Counted from the stretch's first letter, positions 25,405 to 34,601 are shown. The stretch: 45,701 bases of DNA from Synechococcus sp. CS-1332 (GCF_025127995.1 NZ_JAHLYP010000043.1:1-45701), one strand, 5' to 3'. The notes: generated by a model from the sequence alone, not told the origin. Made by a program: numbers and translations.

Positions 25405-27192
25405 TCAGGGGGCGGCGGTGCCCCCGCCCCCGGGAGCTCCCCCGAACCGCCAGCGCAGCCCACCGCCGTAGGAGATCTCGTTGCCGTTGCTCCAGAAGGA
25501 GCCGCCCACATCGGCGTACAGCGACAGGCTTTCTGAGGCTTCGTACTCGACATTCAGCCCCACATCCAAGGCACTGGCGCCGCGGTTCTGACCCAGGAGG
25601 GTCAGCGATCCGGGTTCCGGAACCTGGGCGAAGGAGGCCGTGAGCTGGTGCTCCTCGTCGGCATTCCCCATCACGTCGTACTCGTAGCCGATGCTGAGCC
25701 GTGGAATCAGCCGCGACTGATTCGACAGCCTGATCGGCACTTCCAGGGTTCCCCCAAGGCCCAGCACGAGCGAATCAGCCGTGTGACTGTTGACAGTCAG
25801 ATTCAGGGAGTTGGCGCCGGTTTCGTTGATGGCACCCTGGCTGTATTTGGCGTAGGAAACGAGAGCCCGTGGCTTGAGCCTGAGGGCGTCGCGCTGGGGG
25901 GCCGGTGGGTTGTCGCCGGTGGCTGGTCGGGTCGGGTTCAGCACCCAGTCGTATTCAGAGGTCAAGGCCAGGTTGAAGCCATGGCCAGACCATCGCGCCT
26001 GGGCGGTGCGATCGATCGTCCCGAACTGAATCGGGCGATTGGATCGGTTCTGGAAACTGCTGTAGCCAGCCAGGGCGGCAATCTTCCAGGACGGTCCAGG
26101 TGTGTACAGGCTGTACATGGCACCCGAATAGGTGTCCGCATCGATGGTCACGTTGCTGAACTGGTAGTTGGACAGTCCACTGGTTCCATAGCCGAAGACG
26201 CCACCCAGGCGCCAATCGGGGGAGAGGCGATACTCCAGGCCATAGGTGGACTGGAAGATCTGATAATCCAGGGAGGCAAGGCCGCCGGTTCCCCTCAGTG
26301 ACGCCTTGCTGTTGGAGGCATCCAGCAGCAAGGCCCAGCGGTGACCCTCCCGTCCGGTGCACGCGGGGGAGGGGGCGGAGGGACCGGAGGCGGCTGGCTG
26401 GTCGGCACGCTCGTCCTCGGGTGGACGGGGCGGGCAGGTCCCGGCCCCGGAGCCGAAGGACACCTTCTGGGTGGACAGAGCCAGTTCCAGGGCGTCCTGG
26501 CGGAAGCGTTCCAGGGTCTCCAGACCAATCGACACCTGGCTTGCATAGGGCTCCGCGATCACCTGCTGAAAGGATTGATTGACGGCCGCCTGGCTGGGTA
26601 GGGCGTTCACGGCGGCCAGGACACCATTGAAGTCGGCGTTGCTGGTGGCGCCCACCACGGTCGGCTGACCCCCCTGGCCGCTGATGACATACCCGGCCAC
26701 CCCCTGGCCCAGGCCCGTGGCCACCGGCTGCTGGGGGCCGGAGGAATTGGCCAGGATGCTCAAGGCGGCGCCACTCACATTCGGGTTCGTCGAGGTCGGC
26801 ACGGCCTGATAGTTCAGGATCAGCAGATCAACGGTTCGGCCGATGCATCGGGAACCGGACGCCGCAGATTCCCAGTAGCAGAGGTCCCAGGTGCCGCTCA
26901 CAAACAGGGGCCGGTAGGCATAGGCGGCGCCGAGGGGCGTCTGCAGCAGTGCGGCCGTGCTTTCGGCGGCCTGTTGCCGTCCCCACCAGGCCGTGTTCTG
27001 CAGGCGCGGATCGATGCCTCTGGACGAATCCGGTGCCTGGAAAAGTTCGTAATTGATCTGATACTGAACACCGTTGGAGCCGATCGAGAGACTGGTGTCC
27101 GCCATGGCCGGGCCTGGGCTGCCGATCAGGGCACCCACCGAAAGCAGACCACCGATCATGCGGACAGATGGGCGCTTCTGTTCGATGACCAT
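25405..27192 (-). CDS. Autotransporter beta-domain outer-membrane protein
   Basis: About 595 residues from ATG 27192 (a TTG at 27213 is in frame). A signal peptide is visible (SVRMIGGLLSVGALIGS, cleavage probably after AMA before DTSLS). The first 270 mature residues form a compact passenger with a Cys pair (LCYWES...SRCIG) and an asymmetric linker rich in Pro with two more Cys. From about residue 285 (HRWALLLDASNSKAS) the repeated alternating pattern fits an autotransporter beta-barrel (PF03797). The barrel reaches GGGLRWRF, but 12 Gly/Pro/Ala residues follow, whereas most outer-membrane barrels end in aromatic Phe. A TATAAT box lies about 54 bp upstream. It is rare in small cyanobacteria and probably surface exposed; function unknown. 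Confidence 0.78.
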   Translation of the reverse strand: MVIEQKRPSVRMIGGLLSVGALIGSPGPAMADTSLSIGSNGVQYQINYELFQAPDSSRGIDPRLQNTAWWGRQQAAESTAALLQTPLGAAYAYRPLFVSGTWDLCYWESAASGSRCIGRTVDLLILNYQAVPTSTNPNVSGAALSILANSSGPQQPVATGLGQGVAGYVISGQGGQPTVVGATSNADFNGVLAAVNALPSQAAVNQSFQQVIAEPYASQVSIGLETLERFRQDALELALSTQKVSFGSGAGTCPPRPPEDERADQPAASGPSAPSPACTGREGHRWALLLDASNSKASLRGTGGLASLDYQIFQSTYGLEYRLSPDWRLGGVFGYGTSGLSNYQFSNVTIDADTYSGAMYSLYTPGPSWKIAALAGYSSFQNRSNRPIQFGTIDRTAQARWSGHGFNLALTSEYDWVLNPTRPATGDNPPAPQRDALRLKPRALVSYAKYSQGAINETGANSLNLTVNSHTADSLVLGLGGTLEVPIRLSNQSRLIPRLSIGYEYDVMGNADEEHQLTASFAQVPEPGSLTLLGQNRGASALDVGLNVEYEASESLSLYADVGGSFWSNGNEISYGGGLRWRFGGAPGGGGTAAP

Positions 27193-27245
27193 GCCTTGAA
27201 AAGTCACTTCCAAATACTCTATGGGCAGGGCTCTAAAGAAGCACG

Positions 27246-27251
27246 ATTATA
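27246..27251 (-). promoter_or_regulatory. Candidate -10 box upstream of the autotransporter gene
   Basis: The minus strand reads a perfect TATAAT within an AT-rich stretch (about 27235-27300), 54 bp before ATG 27192. The -35 position has no good TTGACA match, so a regulated or activator-dependent promoter is possible. The AraC-type gene diverges from the same 280-bp interval and could be that regulator, which is an inference from position. Confidence 0.4.
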
Positions 27252-27471
27252 GGGACTCTTATTCATATTTCTAGGGCTAAATTGTCGGCAAATGTAAGAG
27301 AAACGCAAGCTTTCATGGTCAAGGCGATGCGGCCAAGGCCGCGGCTGACTGGCGTGGGCATCGGGCAGTGCCCCGAAAGGACACAACGTTCAACCTCTTT
27401 GCAGCAACGCTTGTGATGAGGCACCGGCTGATCTGCGGCCGCGGTACAAAGGTTTCAGCCGCACCGGTGTC

Positions 27472-28425
27472 TTGGCCGGTTTGAAACCGCTGCAGTTGTT
27501 CGAGGCCCCGGGCCTGAGCACAGTTTTGCGCAGCGACGATTTCGGCGCCTGGGACAGCCTCGTCGCCGGTACCCTCGGCCATCACCGCAGCCGGCTGCTG
27601 CCGGGTTCACCCCCCTTCAAGGCCCACATCCGTTGGGGGGCTGTCGCGGAATTTGAGGTGCTGCTGCTTCACGGAAGTGGCCGGGTGGAGCTGCAGCGCC
27701 AGCAGGGCGGCCACGGGGTGCTCTGGTTGCCACTCCAGGGACTGACGCAGGAATGGGTCAATGGGGTCGAGCGGGTGGCCGAACCGGGCATGGCCTTGCT
27801 GTTCCGTCCCGGCGATGCCATGCAGGGTTTCACCAGCGACACCATCACCGGCCTCTCGATCCTGATTCCCGAGGCCTGCCTGCAAGGTGCCGCACCACCC
27901 TCACCCCTGCTCGACCAGGGGCCGGTTCCTCGCCGGCTGATCGCGGCAGGCCTGCAGCTGGCTATGGCCGCCGCCTGGCGACCGGAGGGGTCCGAGCACG
28001 CCGCCGCGGCCCTGGAGGAGGCGTTACAGCACTGGAGCCATCCTCCCGATTCCGTTCGGCGCCGGGAACGCCTCACCGGCTGCCGCCACCGCGAGACCGT
28101 GGCCGAGGCCTGCCGCTGGATGGAGGCCCACCTCTGCCGCCGCTTCAGCCTTGAGGAGCTGGGTCTGGCCATGGATCTGTCCGTTCGGACCCTGCAGTAC
28201 GGCTTCCGGGAGCAGCTGGGCCGTTCGCCGATGGCGGAGCTGAAGCGGCGGCGTCTGCGGCGCCTGCGGCAGCTCCTGCAGGTGGCCGACCACGACCACC
28301 ACAGCGTCGCCGAACTGATGCAGGCCGCCGGACTGCTGGCCTGCGGGGCCACCGCGGCGGACTACGGCCGCTGCTGGGGGGAGTCCCCACGCCGCACGCG
28401 CCAGCGACGGACAATGGGCCTCTGA
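27472..28425 (+). CDS. AraC family transcriptional regulator
   Basis: A 317-residue regulator. The N-terminal half (about 20-190) has cupin-like ligand-binding features of the AraC-binding type (VLWLPLQG, GMALLFRPGDAM). The C-terminal DNA-binding domain (about 210-312) has the first helix-turn-helix FSLEELGLAMDLSVRTLQYGFREQLGRSP. The second, AELMQAAGLLACGATAADYGRCWGESP, fits the family pattern ending in a GESP-type element. The start TTG 27472 is uncertain; TTG 27481 is close. It diverges from the autotransporter gene and is 14 bp upstream of the GXWXG gene on the same strand, so either neighbour may be a target. The ligand is unknown. Confidence 0.88.
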   Translation: MAGLKPLQLFEAPGLSTVLRSDDFGAWDSLVAGTLGHHRSRLLPGSPPFKAHIRWGAVAEFEVLLLHGSGRVELQRQQGGHGVLWLPLQGLTQEWVNGVERVAEPGMALLFRPGDAMQGFTSDTITGLSILIPEACLQGAAPPSPLLDQGPVPRRLIAAGLQLAMAAAWRPEGSEHAAAALEEALQHWSHPPDSVRRRERLTGCRHRETVAEACRWMEAHLCRRFSLEELGLAMDLSVRTLQYGFREQLGRSPMAELKRRRLRRLRQLLQVADHDHHSVAELMQAAGLLACGATAADYGRCWGESPRRTRQRRTMGL

Positions 28426-28439
28426 CCCGCGAACCCGCC

Positions 28440-29000
28440 GTGGGTTCTCCCACCCCCATCCCCATAGCCACCACTGCCGAGGCCTTCGCCCGCTTCGACG
28501 GGCTCCCCCCCGTGGAGATCCCCTTCATGCTTGGTGCCTGGACGGGGGAGAGCCTCCCCACCGGCCATCCCCTCGACGGCGCCCTGGAGGCCTTCCACTG
28601 GCATGGCAAACGCTTCGACAGCGCCGAGGCGGTGCATCCGCTGGTGTTCACCACCCTCGGCGGCGGCCTGGCCTGCCTGGACCCCAAGGCGCTGGGGCCC
28701 GGGCTGCGGCTGAGCGACCGGTTCCCCGTCCCCAAATCAGCCCTGGCCGGCCGCCTCTTCCAGTTGCTGATGCCCCTGCTCAGCACTGCCCACTCCGGCG
28801 CCCGGCTGCGCATGACCAGCTACCGCGGCGTGGTCAGCGCCACCATGGTCTACGACCACCTCCCCATCAACGACGTCTTCCGCCGGCTGGACGACGCCAG
28901 CGTGCTGGGGGTGATGGACTTCAAGGGCATGGAGACGCCGTTCTTCTTCCTGCTGCGCCGCGAAGGACCGGGTCCGTCACATTCCGTTACGATTTCTTGA
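28440..29000 (+). CDS. GXWXG/DUF4334 domain protein
   Basis: A 186-residue protein matching the two-part GXWXG (PF14231) plus DUF4334 (PF14232) architecture. The signature LGAWTGESLPTGHPLDG is at about residues 31-47, and the second part includes RMTSYRGVVSATMVYDHLPINDVFRRLDD and GVMDFKGMETPFFFLLRRE. Function is unknown in any organism I can name; many homologues occur in actinobacteria and some proteobacteria, sometimes near regulators. The start is GTG 28440, 14 bp after the AraC gene, so it is probably co-transcribed with it. There is no signal peptide or membrane segment, so it is likely cytosolic. Confidence 0.8.
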   Translation: MGSPTPIPIATTAEAFARFDGLPPVEIPFMLGAWTGESLPTGHPLDGALEAFHWHGKRFDSAEAVHPLVFTTLGGGLACLDPKALGPGLRLSDRFPVPKSALAGRLFQLLMPLLSTAHSGARLRMTSYRGVVSATMVYDHLPINDVFRRLDDASVLGVMDFKGMETPFFFLLRREGPGPSHSVTIS

Positions 29001-29059
29001 GAGAGGCCCGCTCCGGGTGATGGCTTTCTCCGCAACGCTCTGCCTTTCTGCCGATCACC

Positions 29060-29995
29060 ATGCGCTGGACCGCCGCCGACATCCCTGATCAGTCCGGGCG
29101 CATCGCCTTGGTCACCGGCGCCAACAGCGGGCTGGGTCTGGAAACCGCCCGGGCGCTGGCCGCCAGGGGTGCCACGGTCCTGCTGGCCTGCCGATCGCTG
29201 GTGAAGGCGGAGCAGGCCCGCGAGGAGCTGCTCACCGCCGCCGCTTTCACCGGCGCCCTCGACGTGCTGCACCTCGACCTGGCCGACCTGGCCAGCGTGG
29301 CCGCCGTCGCCGGGACCGTTGCCGAGAGCTACGGGCGCCTCGATCTGCTGATCAACAACGCCGGCGTGATGGCGCCGCCCCGCCGGCTCACCCACCAGGG
29401 CTTCGAACTGCAGTTCGGCACCAACCACCTGGGCCACTTCGCCCTCACCCTCGCCCTGCTGCCGCTGTTGCGGGATCGCCCCGGTGCCCGGGTGGTCACG
29501 GTCACCTCCGGGGCTCAGTACTTCGGTCGCATCGCCTTCGATGACCTCCAGGGCGAGCGCCGCTACGACCGCTGGGGCGCCTATGGCCAGAGCAAGCTGG
29601 CCAATGTGATGTTCGCGCTGGAACTGCAGCGCCGCCTCACTGAGCAGGGCAGCCCCGTCCTCTCCCTGGCTGCCCACCCCGGCGTGGCCCGCACCAACCT
29701 CCAGCCCGCCTCCATCGCCGCCACCGGATCCCGGCTTGAGCCCCTCGCCTACCGGCTGATGGACCCCCTGTTCCAGAGCGCGGCCATGGGGGCCCTGCCC
29801 CAGCTGTTCGCTGCGACCGCCCCTGGGGCCAGGCCCGGTGGTCACTACGGCCCCGACCAGTGGGGCGGTATGCGTGGATGGCCCACGGAAGTGCGTATCG
29901 CCCCGGCCGCCCTCGACGCCGATCAGTGCCGACGCCTCTGGGATGTCAGCCAGGACCTCTGCGCCGAGGCTGCGCCATTGCCCGCCCTGGCCTGA
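29060..29995 (+). CDS. Short-chain dehydrogenase/reductase (retinol-dehydrogenase-like)
   Basis: A 311-residue NAD(P)-dependent oxidoreductase of the SDR superfamily. The coenzyme motif TGANSGLG is at 19-26, NNAGVM follows the fourth strand, and the catalytic Tyr175 and Lys179 are in AYGQSKLANVMF, with the Ser in TVTSGA. The CRSLVKAEQAREEL pattern after strand two suggests NADP preference (Arg in the loop). The overall sequence resembles the broad oxidoreductase group that includes retinol dehydrogenases and protochlorophyllide reductase relatives, but it lacks features that would make it the latter. The substrate is unknown. It lies between the GXWXG gene (59 bp) and uvrA (51 bp) on the same strand. 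Confidence 0.88.
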   Translation: MRWTAADIPDQSGRIALVTGANSGLGLETARALAARGATVLLACRSLVKAEQAREELLTAAAFTGALDVLHLDLADLASVAAVAGTVAESYGRLDLLINNAGVMAPPRRLTHQGFELQFGTNHLGHFALTLALLPLLRDRPGARVVTVTSGAQYFGRIAFDDLQGERRYDRWGAYGQSKLANVMFALELQRRLTEQGSPVLSLAAHPGVARTNLQPASIAATGSRLEPLAYRLMDPLFQSAAMGALPQLFAATAPGARPGGHYGPDQWGGMRGWPTEVRIAPAALDADQCRRLWDVSQDLCAEAAPLPALA

Positions 29996-30046
29996 GCCTC
30001 TCCAAGGGCCGTCCCCCGTAGACTCATCGGCTGCCGACCACCCCCC

Positions 30047-33037
30047 ATGCCCCGCGCCCGCGCCGGATCCACCAGCAAGGCCGAGGCGGACACCCCCGTG
30101 GTGGAGAACGCTCTGCGAACCCTGAACGGCGGCAGCCTTGAGGACGTGATCCGGGTCCGGGGTGCCCGCCAGCACAACCTGCGCAACGTGGATCTCACCA
30201 TCCCGCGTAACCGCATGGTGGTGTTCACCGGGGTGAGCGGCAGCGGCAAGAGCTCCCTCGCCTTCGACACGATCTTCGCCGAGGGTCAGCGGCGCTATGT
30301 GGAGAGCCTCTCCGCCTACGCCCGCCAGTTCCTCGGCCAGGTGGATAAGCCGGATGTGGATGCGATCGAGGGGCTCTCGCCCGCCATCTCGATCGACCAG
30401 AAATCCACCAGCCACAACCCCCGCTCCACGGTCGGCACGGTCACGGAGATCCAGGACTACCTGCGCCTGCTCTACGGCCGTGCCGGCGAACCCCACTGCC
30501 CCCAGTGCAGCCGCTCGATCCGTCCCCAGTCCATCGACGAGATGGTGGACCAGATCCTCACCCTGCCCGAAGGCACCCGCTACCAGCTGCTCGCCCCCGT
30601 GGTGCGTGGCAAGAAGGGCACCCACGTGAAGCTGCTGGCGGGTCTGGTGTCCGAGGGCTTCGCCCGGGTGCGGATCAACGGTGAGGTGCGCGAGTTGGCC
30701 GACAACATCGAGCTGGACAAGAACCATGCGCACCACATCGAGGTGGTGGTCGACCGGCTGGTGGCCCGTGAGGGCATCAACGAACGCCTCACCGATTCCC
30801 TGCGCACCGCCCTGAAGCGCGGCGAGGGCCTGGCCCTGGTGGAGGTGGTGCCCAAGGCCAACGAGCCCCTGCCCGAGGGCGTGGAGCGTGAACGGCTCTA
30901 CTCCGAAAACTTTGCCTGCCCGGTGCACGGCGCCGTGATGGAGGAGCTGTCCCCCCGCCTCTTCTCCTTCAACAGTCCCTACGGTGCTTGCCCCGATTGC
31001 CACGGCATCGGCCACCTGCGCAGGTTCACGGTGGAGCGGGTGGTGCCCGACCCCTCCCTGCCGGTGTACGCCGCCATCGCCCCCTGGAGCGACAAGGAGA
31101 ACAGCTACTACTTCTCCCTGCTGTTCAGCGTCGGTGAGGCCTTCGGCTTCGAGCTCAAGACCCCCTGGAATCTGCTCACCGAGGAGCAGCGCCAGGTGTT
31201 GCTGCAGGGCAGCCAGGAGCCGATCGCCATCAAGGCCGACAGCCGCTATCGCAAGAGCGAGGGTTACGTGCGGCCCTTCGAGGGGATCCTGCCGATCCTG
31301 GAGCGCCAGCTGCGCGACGCCAGTGGCGAATCCGTGCGTCAGAAGCTGGAGAAGTACCTGGAGCTGGTGCCCTGCGAAAGCTGCCACGGTCTGCGGCTGC
31401 GGCCCGAAGCCCTGGCGGTGCGGGTGGGTCCCTACGCCATCCATGAGCTCACCTCGGTGAGCGTGTCCGACACCTTGGAGCGCATCGAGGCCCTGATGGG
31501 GGTGGGGGCCAGCGAGGGGGCGGAGCCCCTGCTCAACAGTCGCCAGATCCAGATCGGTGATCTGGTGCTGCGGGAGATCCGCATGCGTCTGCGCTTCCTG
31601 CTCGATGTGGGCCTCGATTACCTGAGCCTCGATCGTCCCGCCATGACCCTCTCCGGTGGGGAGGCCCAGCGGATCCGCCTGGCCACCCAGATCGGCGCCG
31701 GCCTCACCGGCGTCCTCTACGTGCTCGACGAGCCCAGCATCGGCCTGCACCAGCGTGACAACGACCGCCTGCTCGCCACCCTCACGAAGCTGCGGGACCT
31801 GGGCAACACCCTGATCGTGGTGGAGCACGACGAGGACACGATCCGCGCCGCCGACTACCTGGTGGACATCGGCCCCGGTGCCGGCGTCCATGGCGGCCAC
31901 ATCGTGGCCGAGGGATCCCTCGACGACCTCCTCAATGCCGAGGACTCCCTCACCGGGGCCTACCTGAGCGGCCGCCGCTCCATCCCCACCCCCGCCGAGC
32001 GGCGCGATGCCGGCAGCCGCCGGCTCACCCTGTCCAACTGCACCCGCAACAACCTCCAGGGCATCGACGTGGAGATCCCCCTCGGCCGGCTGGTGTGTGT
32101 CACCGGGGTGAGCGGCAGCGGCAAGAGCACCCTGGTGAACGAGTTGCTGCACCCGGCCCTGGAGAACCGCCTCGGCATGAAGGTGCCCTTCCCCTCCGGG
32201 CTTGAAGAGCTGCGGGGCATCAAAGCGATCGACAAGGTGATCGTCATCGACCAGTCGCCGATCGGCCGCACCCCCCGTTCCAACCCCGCCACCTACACCG
32301 GTGCCTTCGATCCGATCCGCCAGGTGTTCGCCGCCACGGTGGAGGCCAAAGCCCGCGGCTATCAGGTGGGCCAGTTCAGTTTCAACGTCAAAGGGGGACG
32401 CTGCGAGTCCTGCAGCGGCCAGGGCGTGAACGTGATCGAGATGAACTTCCTCCCTGACGTCTATGTCCAGTGCGACGTCTGCAAGGGGGCCCGCTACAAC
32501 CGCGAGACCCTGCAGGTCACCTTCCGGGGCCACACCATCGCCGATGTGCTGGAGATGACGGTGGAGCAGGCCGCCGAGGTGTTCGCCGCCATCCCCCAGG
32601 CCGGCGACCGGCTCAGCACCCTGGTGGACGTGGGGCTCGGTTACATCAAGCTGGGCCAGCCCGCACCCACCCTCTCCGGCGGTGAGGCCCAGCGGGTGAA
32701 GCTGGCCACCGAGCTCTCCCGCCGCGCCACCGGCAAGACCCTCTACCTGATCGATGAGCCCACCACGGGCCTCAGCTTCTATGACGTCCACAAGCTGATG
32801 GACGTGATGCAGCGCCTGGTGGACAAGGGCAACTCGATCCTGGTGATCGAGCACAATCTCGATGTGATCCGCTGCGCCGACTGGCTGATCGACCTGGGGC
32901 CGGAGGGCGGCGACAAGGGGGGGCACATCGTCGCCATCGGCACCCCCGAGTCCGTGGCTGAGAACGCCGACAGCCACACCGGCCGCTACCTGCGGCACGT
33001 GCTGGAGCAACATCCCCCCATTCCCCTCGCGGCCTGA
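30047..33037 (+). CDS. uvrA: Excinuclease ABC subunit A
   Basis: The damage-sensing ATPase of nucleotide excision repair, 996 residues. The first Walker A GVSGSGKS is at 62-69 and the second near 687-694; two signature motifs SGGEAQRI/V occur before each Walker B (YVLDEPSIGLHQRD and YLIDEPTTGLSF). Zinc-binding cysteine sets are present: CPQC, CPDC and CESCHG in the first half, and CESCSGQG with CDVCKG in the second. The N-terminus has about 30 extra residues before the conserved VIRVRGARQHNLRN, so translation might start slightly later, but ATG 30047 is reasonable. The TerB-like gene follows after 3 bp. Confidence 0.97.
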   Translation: MPRARAGSTSKAEADTPVVENALRTLNGGSLEDVIRVRGARQHNLRNVDLTIPRNRMVVFTGVSGSGKSSLAFDTIFAEGQRRYVESLSAYARQFLGQVDKPDVDAIEGLSPAISIDQKSTSHNPRSTVGTVTEIQDYLRLLYGRAGEPHCPQCSRSIRPQSIDEMVDQILTLPEGTRYQLLAPVVRGKKGTHVKLLAGLVSEGFARVRINGEVRELADNIELDKNHAHHIEVVVDRLVAREGINERLTDSLRTALKRGEGLALVEVVPKANEPLPEGVERERLYSENFACPVHGAVMEELSPRLFSFNSPYGACPDCHGIGHLRRFTVERVVPDPSLPVYAAIAPWSDKENSYYFSLLFSVGEAFGFELKTPWNLLTEEQRQVLLQGSQEPIAIKADSRYRKSEGYVRPFEGILPILERQLRDASGESVRQKLEKYLELVPCESCHGLRLRPEALAVRVGPYAIHELTSVSVSDTLERIEALMGVGASEGAEPLLNSRQIQIGDLVLREIRMRLRFLLDVGLDYLSLDRPAMTLSGGEAQRIRLATQIGAGLTGVLYVLDEPSIGLHQRDNDRLLATLTKLRDLGNTLIVVEHDEDTIRAADYLVDIGPGAGVHGGHIVAEGSLDDLLNAEDSLTGAYLSGRRSIPTPAERRDAGSRRLTLSNCTRNNLQGIDVEIPLGRLVCVTGVSGSGKSTLVNELLHPALENRLGMKVPFPSGLEELRGIKAIDKVIVIDQSPIGRTPRSNPATYTGAFDPIRQVFAATVEAKARGYQVGQFSFNVKGGRCESCSGQGVNVIEMNFLPDVYVQCDVCKGARYNRETLQVTFRGHTIADVLEMTVEQAAEVFAAIPQAGDRLSTLVDVGLGYIKLGQPAPTLSGGEAQRVKLATELSRRATGKTLYLIDEPTTGLSFYDVHKLMDVMQRLVDKGNSILVIEHNLDVIRCADWLIDLGPEGGDKGGHIVAIGTPESVAENADSHTGRYLRHVLEQHPPIPLAA

Positions 33038-33040
33038 CCC

Positions 33041-33532
33041 ATGGCTGAACTCACCCCTGCCCAGGCGGCCCTGCTGCGCATCGTCTGCACCGTCGCCTGG
33101 GCCGACGGCGAATGCTCCACCGCCGAGCGGGAGCTGCTCGCGGAGCTGGTGGCCCGCCATCTGCACGGCGGCAGCCCCGATGGCCTCGGCGAAGCGGAGC
33201 TGGAGGCCTTTCTGGCCGAGCGGCTGCCTGTGGCGGGTCTGGATGCTCTGGTGGCCCAGCTCAGCGGCAGCGACGCCCGCCAGCTGGCCCTGAAGCTCAG
33301 CTACATGATGGTGCGGGTGGGCCGGCGCTCACCGGCCGAGCCCAGCATCAACGCCCAGGAGCGGGTGGCCTACCGCCACCTGGTGGAGCTGCTGGGCCTC
33401 GATGACGCCAAGAGCCAGGAGATCGAATGGGCGGCGGAGGCCGACCTGCCGAAAAAGGAGGGTCTGGCCCAGCTCCTGGCCGAGCTCACCGCCGGCTGGC
33501 GCAGCTCCGACGACGGCCGGGGCCCCGCCTGA
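33041..33532 (+). CDS. TerB-like (tellurite resistance family) protein
   Basis: A 163-residue all-helical protein whose first part, LLRIVCTVAWADGECSTAERELLAELVARHL, matches the N-terminal helices of the TerB fold (DGECS corresponds to the acidic DGE(I/V)S turn that binds metal in TerB). Such cyanobacterial relatives are of unknown role, and tellurite resistance should not be inferred from the name. It starts 3 bp after uvrA and is probably in the same transcript. The last part is Glu/Ala-rich. The convergent LCP gene ends 4 bp away. Confidence 0.7.
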   Translation: MAELTPAQAALLRIVCTVAWADGECSTAERELLAELVARHLHGGSPDGLGEAELEAFLAERLPVAGLDALVAQLSGSDARQLALKLSYMMVRVGRRSPAEPSINAQERVAYRHLVELLGLDDAKSQEIEWAAEADLPKKEGLAQLLAELTAGWRSSDDGRGPA

Positions 33533-33541
33533 AGCTTCAGG
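33528..33541. terminator. Palindrome covering both convergent stop codons
   Basis: CCTGAAGCTTCAGG is a perfect 14-bp palindrome lying across the junction of the TerB-like gene and the LCP gene; it contains the TGA stop of each, read on opposite strands. A 5-bp stem with a 4-base loop could form in RNA from either side. There is no T-run, so terminator function is weakly supported. Confidence 0.3.
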
Positions 33542-34538
33542 GGAGTGGCTCTTCGCCGCTGCCGGAGGGGTGGACCTGGTTGCTGTCGGGCATCCAGTAG
33601 CTGAGGTCGTTGTGCCAGTACAGACGGCCAGGCACCCGCTGGGTGCTCAGCTTGGTCCTGCCGAGGGCGGACATCAGCTGGGTCATCTCGATCGGGGAGA
33701 GGTCGGTGACCATGTCATTGCCGGCGATCTCCAGCAGGGCCGGCAGCTTGGCAATCGTGGCCGGTTCGGCCAGCTTGCGGAACACCTGGGCCATCACCAG
33801 CCGCTGGCGCTCCATCCGGCCCAGGTCGCCTTGTTCGTCGTGGCGGAAGCGCAGGAAACCCTCCAGATTGTTGCCCTTCAGCAGTTGTTTGCCGGGATAC
33901 AGGTCGATGTAGAGCCCCTGGGCGTTGTCGACGTAATACATCCGCTTGGGCACGTCCACTTCGACGCCACCGAGGGCCTCGGCCAGCTTGCTGACGGCGT
34001 CCAGGTTCACCTTCAGGTAGCGGTCGATGGGAGCCGACAGCAGGCTGCCCACCTCGTCCTTGGTGGTCTGGATGCCGCCGAGGGCGAACAGGGAATTGGC
34101 CTTCACCACCCCCAGCTGGGGGGACTCGATGAAGGTGTCCCGCGGCACCTGGGTGATGTGGGTGATGTCACCGTCGAGCCGAACGGTGAACATCACGTCG
34201 GTGTTCTCGCCCACCGTGTCGCGACCGAGCACGAGGATGCGGCGGTTTTCGACGGAGAGGGGATTGAGCACCGCCCCGATGCCGCGGGGGGCGGGAATCA
34301 GGCCGGCCAGGAACGGGGCGATGCGGGCCGGCAGAGGACCGGCCAGAACGGCACCCACGACGATGCCCAGCCCGAAGGTCACCAGGGGGCGGCGCCGGGA
34401 CCGGTGCTGGGTCGCGGGCCGGTGCTTCGGATCAGTCTTGGTGCTGGTCTTCTCAGGGAGCGCCACGGCCCCCAGTTCCCGCCTCTCCCGTGCCTTCCGG
34501 GAGCGCGCGAGCCTTGAGGGTGAATGGGCCTGAGTCAT
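33537..34538 (-). CDS. LytR-CpsA-Psr (LCP) family glycopolymer transferase
   Basis: A 333-residue membrane-anchored LCP protein (PF03816). A basic cytosolic N-terminus (to about residue 50) is followed by one membrane helix (LVTFGLGIVVGAVLAGPLP, about 52-70) and a catalytic LCP domain. Typical motifs are ILVLGRDT near 102, THITQVPRDTFIE with the conserved Arg, VDVPKRMYY and FLRFRHDEQGDLGRMERQR, whose arginines bind the pyrophosphate of polyprenyl-linked donors. Family members attach glycopolymers to the cell wall or membrane carriers. The glycosyltransferase genes at 715-4436 are plausible functional partners only by theme. It is convergent with the TerB-like gene. Confidence 0.9.
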   Translation of the reverse strand: MTQAHSPSRLARSRKARERRELGAVALPEKTSTKTDPKHRPATQHRSRRRPLVTFGLGIVVGAVLAGPLPARIAPFLAGLIPAPRGIGAVLNPLSVENRRILVLGRDTVGENTDVMFTVRLDGDITHITQVPRDTFIESPQLGVVKANSLFALGGIQTTKDEVGSLLSAPIDRYLKVNLDAVSKLAEALGGVEVDVPKRMYYVDNAQGLYIDLYPGKQLLKGNNLEGFLRFRHDEQGDLGRMERQRLVMAQVFRKLAEPATIAKLPALLEIAGNDMVTDLSPIEMTQLMSALGRTKLSTQRVPGRLYWHNDLSYWMPDSNQVHPSGSGEEPLP

Positions 34539-34601
34539 TGTGCTACCCGCAGGGACGCACCCTAAGGCTCAAAGCGCTGAAAAACCAGTGGTGGCGACGG
34601 T

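Noticed and set aside
28850-33166. A 1438-codon open frame on the minus strand opposite uvrA
   Set aside because: It mirrors uvrA codon by codon, is rich in Gly, His, Val and Ala as expected from antisense of GC-rich genes, and has no recognisable domain.
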